Below are positions 1 through 4,362 of a DNA stretch of 8,873 nucleotides, in pieces. The notes beneath the pieces were generated by a model. The model was given only the letters and a program-made list of their open reading frames with translations. It made no database searches and was not told where the DNA came from. The translations under genes and the position numbers were made by a program. The stretch's first letter is position 1. The number at the start of each line of letters is the position of its first letter. The stretch is from a bacterium (GTDB taxonomy: Bacteria; Patescibacteria; Microgenomatia; Levybacterales; UBA12049), in NCBI GenBank assembly GCA_021825955.1, contig JAKAEH010000016.1:1-8873 (forward strand), given 5' to 3'.

Positions 1-1
1 G

Positions 2-355
2 ATGGTATTGGGCGCAGGGATTATTTTAACCGCTTCGCTAACAGCTCAGGCTTACTTATTGTCTAAAAGACTTGATGAAGAAAAATGGAGAAAAGCACTT
101 AGAATATCCGGGCCATTGGCTGCGACTGCAGCAACGGTTTCTTTAATGGGTGACTCTTTTCAAGAAATAAACGCCTACGCTCCTACAGGCTTACTATTAA
201 CATCAACGATTGGTATTGGAACCAATAATATCCTATCAACGCTTGAAAACTTTCGCGATAAAAAATTAGTTGCATCAGGAATTGCTGCGGGTAGCACCAT
301 GATTGGAACAGGCATCACAATTTTCCTCGCCGCAAACGACAAACTTCCTTTTTAA
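2..355 (+). CDS. Small multi-pass membrane protein of unknown function, probably 5'-truncated
   Basis: The visible reading frame encodes 117 residues and ends with TAA at 353-355. The ATG at position 2 is in frame, but the sequence before it is outside the window and no ribosome site can be seen, so the true start may lie upstream. The protein is rich in Ala, Gly, Thr, Leu and Ile. It has about four hydrophobic stretches (roughly residues 2-20, 36-50, 60-78 and 90-112), separated by a charged loop with KRLDEEKWRK near 22-31 and a second with ENFRDKK near 82-88. This fits a small integral membrane protein. I see no catalytic motif and do not recognise the family. It is followed by a separate promoter, so it is not clearly in an operon with the next gene. 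Coding status is supported by its uninterrupted frame and membrane-like composition. Confidence 0.6.
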   Translation: MVLGAGIILTASLTAQAYLLSKRLDEEKWRKALRISGPLAATAATVSLMGDSFQEINAYAPTGLLLTSTIGIGTNNILSTLENFRDKKLVASGIAAGSTMIGTGITIFLAANDKLPF

Positions 356-360
356 TTCCC

Positions 361-390
361 TTGACAAACATGAAGTAATTCACCTATTCT
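361..390 (+). promoter_or_regulatory. Sigma-70-type promoter for the 104-aa membrane protein
   Basis: A perfect -35 hexamer TTGACA (361-366) is followed, after an 18-base spacer, by TATTCT (385-390), which matches 4 of 6 bases of TATAAT. It lies in the only gap between two + strand genes. The expected transcription start, about 396-398, falls at the beginning of the Shine-Dalgarno sequence, so the leader would be only about 16-18 nt. The boxes are seen in the sequence; promoter activity is inferred. Confidence 0.55.
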
Positions 391-397
391 TAATAAG

Positions 398-407
398 AAA
401 GGAGGTG
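398..407 (+). promoter_or_regulatory. Strong ribosome binding site
   Basis: AAAGGAGGTG lies 8 nt (from the GGAGG core) before the ATG at 414 and is a near-complete complement of the usual 16S rRNA 3' end. It fixes the start of the 104-residue gene. None of the - strand genes in the window has a comparable site. Confidence 0.85.
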
Positions 408-413
408 AAATAA

Positions 414-728
414 ATGAATTTACTATTAGGATTTCTTTCAGGAATGTTTTTAGCAAATAGTCTTCCACATTTAATAAATGGTGTAAGGGGCAAAAAACAC
501 ATGACACCACTCGCAAAAGACTCAAGTGCATTAGTAAATGTGGTATGGGCTTTTGTGAATATTATCTTTGGCGTTTGGCTTTTACAAGCATCTGGAGCAA
601 CAATTAATGACGTGTTATCATTGAGTAGTTATTCTTGGAGCTTCATGATTGGAGCTTTATTTATGGCTCTTTCTGATGCTTGGCTTTTTGGCAATCCGAA
701 TGCACGATTCCCTTGGTTTAAAAAATAA
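414..728 (+). CDS. Small three-helix membrane protein, conserved hypothetical
   Basis: The gene encodes 104 residues. The start is set by the strong Shine-Dalgarno sequence 8 nt upstream, and the stop is TAA at 726-728. Hydrophobic stretches lie at about residues 2-18, 39-58 and 74-93. Between the first two is a basic loop with the sequence LPHLINGVRGKKHMTPLA (residues 17-34). The pattern of an N-terminal helix ending in 'LAN..PH...G..GKK..TP' resembles small uncharacterised membrane proteins found across bacteria. I recall this only as a general resemblance and no function is known to me. The C-terminus ends in aromatic and basic residues (RFPWFKK), as expected for a cytoplasmic membrane edge. 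It has its own promoter and converges with the dnaJ-like gene 22 bases beyond its stop. Nothing in the sequence indicates a substrate or partner. Confidence 0.85.
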   Translation: MNLLLGFLSGMFLANSLPHLINGVRGKKHMTPLAKDSSALVNVVWAFVNIIFGVWLLQASGATINDVLSLSSYSWSFMIGALFMALSDAWLFGNPNARFPWFKK

Positions 729-740
729 TAAATAAACCAA
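713..740. repeat. Perfect 8-bp inverted repeat at the convergent gene junction
   Basis: TTGGTTTA (713-720) is exactly mirrored by TAAACCAA (733-740) around a 12-base A-rich loop. It overlaps the last codons and stop of the + strand gene and sits 10 bases past the end of the - strand dnaJ-like gene. It is placed where a shared bidirectional transcription end would be expected. However, the stem has only two G-C pairs and no run of T follows it on either strand, so it is not a canonical intrinsic terminator. Confidence 0.4.
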
Positions 741-750
741 ACACTGATAG

Positions 751-1605
751 CTAAAACCAGCCGGATTTTTTACCTTCTTTTTCAAACTCTTCGATGAGTT
801 GTTTTTGTTGTCCTTTGAGTTTCTTAGGAATAGTAATTTTGACCCTAACATAGTGGTCCCCTTTGCTTTTTCCTCCTATATGGACTACTCCTTTTCCTTT
901 AATTCTTATAACTGCTCCCGGCTGTGTACCTTCTGGGATTTTGAGCCTCACCTGACCTTCCACTGTATCAACGGGCGCAATTCCACCAATTATTGCTTGA
1001 GTAAAAGGAACTTCTAACTCTGATATTACGTCTGCTCCCTCACGCCTAAATTTAGGATGAGGAGAAACATTTACAACTAAATCAAAATCGTCAAACCTTA
1101 TTCTTGACCCATTGTCTACTCCTGCTGGAATTTTTATGTCACGATTTTTCCCATTTAAACCAACTCTTTTAGTTGTTCCTTTCACCGCTTCCATAAAATC
1201 GATATTTATTGAATAAGCCGGTTTTCTTTTTCCAAAAGGGGAACCTCCGCCAAAAAACTGCTCAAAAATATCAAATGGGTCTGAAAATCCGCCAAAATCA
1301 AACCCATCTCCGTTTGAAGTATACGAATAGGTAAATGGACCTTGCCCTCCTTGAGCGCCTCCAAATCCTCCTCCAAACGGACCCTGCCCATTCCCGGCGT
1401 GCCCAAACTGGTCATATGATTGTTTTTTCTTGGGGTCAGATAAAATCTCGTAAGCTTGATTTATTTCTTTAAATTTTTCTTCAGCTTCCTTAGATTTATT
1501 TTTGTCAGGGTGAAATTCCAAAGCCAACTTTCTATAAGCTTTTTTTATTTCACTCGCATCCGCTGTTTTTTTTACCCCAAGAATTTGATATGGATCTTTT
1601 TGCAT
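751..1605 (-). CDS. dnaJ: Class B (zinc-finger-less) DnaJ/CbpA-like co-chaperone
   Basis: The 284-residue product is an Hsp40 co-chaperone. It should bind unfolded clients and stimulate the ATPase of DnaK in the cytoplasm. The J domain spans about residues 4-68 with the essential HPD at 32-34. A Gly/Phe-rich linker follows (about 69-126) and contains a DIF motif at 112-114. Two beta-rich client-binding domains then occupy about 128-195 and 198-262. There is no cysteine, so the CXXCXGXG zinc finger of classical DnaJ is absent. The length and layout match CbpA-type, class B proteins. The start [11 protein letters not shown] is the normal J-domain beginning, but no Shine-Dalgarno sequence precedes it. 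A promoter-like sequence lies in the 72-base gap after the protease gene, so it can be expressed apart from the upstream operon. No dnaK or grpE is in the window. Confidence 0.95.
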   Translation of the reverse strand: MQKDPYQILGVKKTADASEIKKAYRKLALEFHPDKNKSKEAEEKFKEINQAYEILSDPKKKQSYDQFGHAGNGQGPFGGGFGGAQGGQGPFTYSYTSNGDGFDFGGFSDPFDIFEQFFGGGSPFGKRKPAYSINIDFMEAVKGTTKRVGLNGKNRDIKIPAGVDNGSRIRFDDFDLVVNVSPHPKFRREGADVISELEVPFTQAIIGGIAPVDTVEGQVRLKIPEGTQPGAVIRIKGKGVVHIGGKSKGDHYVRVKITIPKKLKGQQKQLIEEFEKEGKKSGWF

Positions 1606-1643
1606 ATTTATTTGAAACTATAACAACAAACCTCTAGGCTTAT

Positions 1644-1673
1644 ATTTTAGCAAAAATGGGGCTCGTTTGCCAA
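1644..1673 (-). promoter_or_regulatory. Sigma-70-type promoter for the dnaJ-like gene
   Basis: Read on the - strand, TTGGCA (1668-1673) and TAAAAT (1644-1649) each match 5 of 6 consensus bases and are separated by 18 bases. The predicted start, near 1637, gives a leader of about 30 nt before the ATG at 1605. The site lies entirely between the protease stop and the dnaJ-like start. No CIRCE-type repeat or other heat-shock operator is visible next to it. Confidence 0.5.
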
Positions 1674-1677
1674 GAAA

Positions 1678-3864
1678 TTAATTAGGCGTGCAGCAAAGCT
1701 GTCCAATTTGAATTGTTCCCGGAGCATTTTTAGTGCCTGAACAAGAACCACAAGTATATGTCTGTTGAGGAATTGGTGTCACGGTTGGGACAGTTGTGGG
1801 AACTGAAGATGTAGGGGTTGGAGTACTAGTAGGGTTTTGAACAGAACAAATTGGAGTTTTTATCTGTTTTGAATCCAAGTTTTCTCCCGTAACATCATTA
1901 TGTATTTCAAATGTATAAGCATAGTTGGTTTTTAAACCAGAATTTGGAGGAGTTAATTGATTTCCTTTTGCAGTATAACTTCCTGTTCCATCCAATCCAC
2001 TACTTTTATCCTCAACACCTGTTCCAATTGTCTGAATATTGAGTTTTCCTCCTGTTATCTCGTAATCATACTTTATACTTGAAACGTTTCCTGCTTCACA
2101 CATTCCCCGAACTATAACATGCCAATCTCCTGTTCCCGTCGAAACCGGGGTAGGCGTTGGCGTAGGAGTTCTGGTTGGAATAGACCCACCTGTTGGAAAT
2201 GGAGTTTCTGTCGGAATATTTGGATCCGAACAAGTTGCCGGTGTTTTAGGCTGGCCCGAGCATTTAGGGCTTTGTTGACTTCCACCAGGCTGTTGGTCCA
2301 TTTGTACTGCCTGCAATGCTTTTTTTGCTTCGGGACAAGTAGCTGGATCGACGTCATTACAAGACTGGGCAACAGCCACATACATGTCTTTAAAGTTAGA
2401 AGCAGCGCTTAAATATCGAGTTAATGCATAATAAATTATGGCCGAACTCTTTTCTCTACCAAGACCAGAAACGTTACATCCATTGAAATCTCCTCCATCT
2501 GTCATAAGGAAGAAGGCTTTGTTCATAACTCCACTGTTTGAGTGCACTCCTCCGCTGTCACCACCACCGCAATAATACTGTTGGGCAAAAATTGAATCCG
2601 GATGTCCTTTTGCAGGAGGATTTGACATGTCCCTTATTACACCAATTGCTGACCCATCTCCAATTAGCCAGTTATTGTCTCCATCGCTTCCAAAAATATC
2701 AGAAACGCTTTCATTTAGAGCTCCTGATTGATTTGAATATTGGAGTCTGGCCGAATATTGGGTAACTGCATGGGTCATTTCATGCCAGGTAATATCAGGC
2801 GTAACGAGCCCAGAACAAAAAACCATTTCAGACCCAGTCCAGGCGGCATTTGGACATGTAAATCCTGCACCTCCCGGATACTGAACCGTACCCTTAAGAG
2901 TTGCACCTGCGCCATTATAGCTGTCTCTTCCGTAGTTATTGTTATAAAAATTATAAATATTTCCTAATTCATCATAAGCCGTGTCTCCATCGTGATTTCC
3001 GCTTGGAGAGCTCCCTTCCGTCCTAATAACATTTGAGCAAGAAGAACCTCCTGAACAAGTAAAAATTGACCTATTAAGCGCTTCATGGATCTCAGATTCT
3101 GAATAAAGAAGACTTCCTGAATTTAAATCAATATAATAAATCTTGGAAAAAATTGTAGGCACCGTGTCAGATTTTACGGTTACCGCTAGTGAATAATAAT
3201 TTTTTGGATCATTGGAAAGTCCTGCTATCTTTTTATTAAAAATGAGGTTTTCTGACTTGAAAATGATAAGTTTTGTTTTTGCTTCTTCTTTTGCTAAAAC
3301 AAGGGTCTTGTTTTCTGCTTCTTCTTTTGAAATTTTTTGTGAAAGAATAATATCTTTTTTTATTAGATTACCCGAAATTGAATATATTTCATTTCCGTTT
3401 TTTATATGGACGATTAATGAAGACCCGTAAACTGGAATCCCGTTTATTTTTTGAGTAAAAAAGTAATGTTCTTTACTTGAGGAAATTTTATTTTTTTTCA
3501 AAAATGGATTATTTGTATCTTTTTCTGATCTTGTTAGTTCTGAGTTTTTTAAAAAGTTATTAGGCAATAAAGAGTTTTTATATTTCGGATTTTCAGCCAA
3601 AAATTCCTTAACTCCTTCCAGGCCTTTATTTTTTGTCTTGTACAAATAACTATCTTCTGAATTCAAAGAAAATTTTGTTCTATCTTCATCCTCCAAAACT
3701 GAGGAGTATGACGATAATCTCCCTTGAATTGAAACATTTTTTAACAAAACCAAAGATAAACCTCCTACCCACATGGGGATTAATAAGAGAAGTAGAGTTA
3801 TAAAAATTTTTTTATGAAGCTTAGTGTAATTTAATAAAAGGTTGTAAAGCTCACTTGTTTTCAT
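1678..3864 (-). CDS. Membrane-anchored M4 (thermolysin-type) zinc metalloprotease with Pro-Thr linkers and Cys-rich tail
   Basis: The gene encodes a 728-residue extracytoplasmic endopeptidase. A hydrophobic segment at about 18-42 follows a basic N-terminus and should act as a signal anchor. Residues of about 85-265 look like an FTP/PepSY propeptide. The M4 catalytic domain follows: zinc ligands H361 and H365 with base E362 in HEMTH, third ligand E385 in the NESVSD motif, and transition-state H441 in GGVHSNSG with partner D436. D357, Y376 and R411 sit where thermolysin has Asp138, Tyr157 and Arg203. The E385 spacing from H361 (24) equals thermolysin's, so the enzyme looks active. C-terminal to this are a Pro-Thr linker (about 551-575), a probable beta-sandwich domain (about 579-673), a second Pro/Thr/Ser linker (about 677-702) and a 26-residue tail with C705, C708, C724 and C725. 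Many paired cysteines suggest disulfides outside the membrane. The start overlaps the previous stop as ATGA, implying translational coupling. Confidence 0.95.
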   Translation of the reverse strand: MKTSELYNLLLNYTKLHKKIFITLLLLLIPMWVGGLSLVLLKNVSIQGRLSSYSSVLEDEDRTKFSLNSEDSYLYKTKNKGLEGVKEFLAENPKYKNSLLPNNFLKNSELTRSEKDTNNPFLKKNKISSSKEHYFFTQKINGIPVYGSSLIVHIKNGNEIYSISGNLIKKDIILSQKISKEEAENKTLVLAKEEAKTKLIIFKSENLIFNKKIAGLSNDPKNYYSLAVTVKSDTVPTIFSKIYYIDLNSGSLLYSESEIHEALNRSIFTCSGGSSCSNVIRTEGSSPSGNHDGDTAYDELGNIYNFYNNNYGRDSYNGAGATLKGTVQYPGGAGFTCPNAAWTGSEMVFCSGLVTPDITWHEMTHAVTQYSARLQYSNQSGALNESVSDIFGSDGDNNWLIGDGSAIGVIRDMSNPPAKGHPDSIFAQQYYCGGGDSGGVHSNSGVMNKAFFLMTDGGDFNGCNVSGLGREKSSAIIYYALTRYLSAASNFKDMYVAVAQSCNDVDPATCPEAKKALQAVQMDQQPGGSQQSPKCSGQPKTPATCSDPNIPTETPFPTGGSIPTRTPTPTPTPVSTGTGDWHVIVRGMCEAGNVSSIKYDYEITGGKLNIQTIGTGVEDKSSGLDGTGSYTAKGNQLTPPNSGLKTNYAYTFEIHNDVTGENLDSKQIKTPICSVQNPTSTPTPTSSVPTTVPTVTPIPQQTYTCGSCSGTKNAPGTIQIGQLCCTPN
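1759..1836 (-). other. Second Pro/Thr/Ser linker of the M4 protease
   Basis: This stretch encodes residues 677-702, a run dominated by Pro, Thr, Ser and Val that separates the presumed beta-sandwich domain from the cysteine-containing C-terminal tail. Such spacers are typical of flexible, surface-exposed segments. Confidence 0.7.
2131..2214 (-). other. First Pro-Thr repeat linker of the M4 protease
   Basis: This stretch encodes residues 551-578, including an alternating TPTPTPTP run (566-573), between the catalytic domain and the C-terminal domain. Alternating Pro-Thr spacers are common in surface proteins of Microgenomates-type bacteria and support that placement weakly. Confidence 0.75.
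3861..3864 (-). promoter_or_regulatory. ATGA stop-start overlap coupling two genes
   Basis: On the - strand the protease ATG (3864-3862) overlaps the TGA of the 166-residue gene (3863-3861). No Shine-Dalgarno sequence precedes this ATG, so re-initiation by ribosomes finishing the upstream gene is the likely way the protease is translated. Confidence 0.8.
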
Positions 3865-4361
3865 TGAAGTTTTTTTACCAGGACTTGTGCAGAATTATTT
3901 TTTGTATCTTTTAATTTAATTACATAACCATTTGAGGTTAATTCCTCTGTACACTTGCCTGCAAATCCTCCGCAAGAATAAGAGAGACTTGTTTTTTCAT
4001 TCCCTTTCCTCGCCAATATAACAGTCGAGGAAACGCAGTCAAAACATTGTGGATTTGGAATAAATACCTCAGTAAGCGTTAAAAATAAATCTGCCCCTTG
4101 AACTTGAACTTCTTTTCCTTTTTCAAGAGAAAGAGTGATCTCATTTAAAGGGCTGTTGGTAACCGTCGGTGTTGTCTCGGGTTTTTGTGAAATCTCTTTC
4201 TTAGAAAGTAAAAAATTGACAGTAATAACAGACAATAAAGTAAATACTAAAACGAAGGTGATAATTAAAATATTTTTTTTATTGAAAAAATTTTTATTGC
4301 CGTAAACTTGCTCTGAAATTGGGTTTACATCTTCGTTAAGTGTTTGATTTTCTGGATCCAT
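3861..4361 (-). CDS. Single-pass membrane protein with four-cysteine extracytoplasmic domain, unknown function
   Basis: With the ATG at 4361 the product has 166 residues. An in-frame ATG at 4436 would add 25 residues but overlaps the end of the AAA+ gene by 74 bases. The chosen start sits 1 nt after that gene's stop, which is the usual operon arrangement. Residues 1-30 are polar, 31-52 form one clear transmembrane helix, and about 53-75 are a polar spacer with Lys, Pro, Thr and Ser. Residues of about 75-166 look like a small beta-rich domain with C106, C109, C130 and C137, which could form two disulfides outside the membrane. I do not recognise the domain. Its stop overlaps the protease start, so the two are made together. 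It might be an anchor, folding helper or inhibitor of the protease, but nothing in the sequence proves this. Confidence 0.85.
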   Translation of the reverse strand: MDPENQTLNEDVNPISEQVYGNKNFFNKKNILIITFVLVFTLLSVITVNFLLSKKEISQKPETTPTVTNSPLNEITLSLEKGKEVQVQGADLFLTLTEVFIPNPQCFDCVSSTVILARKGNEKTSLSYSCGGFAGKCTEELTSNGYVIKLKDTKNNSAQVLVKKLQ

Positions 4362-4362
4362 A

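Noticed and set aside
1631..1638. Palindrome CCTCTAGG in the dnaJ leader as an operator or terminator
   Set aside because: It is imperfect and too short to form a stable hairpin, and it has no repeat partner or T run, so it is expected by chance.
2119..2412. Open frames on both strands across the Pro-Thr linker region of the protease
   Set aside because: They are shadows caused by the low-complexity coding sequence. The protease frame carries the conserved domains and continues uninterrupted through it.
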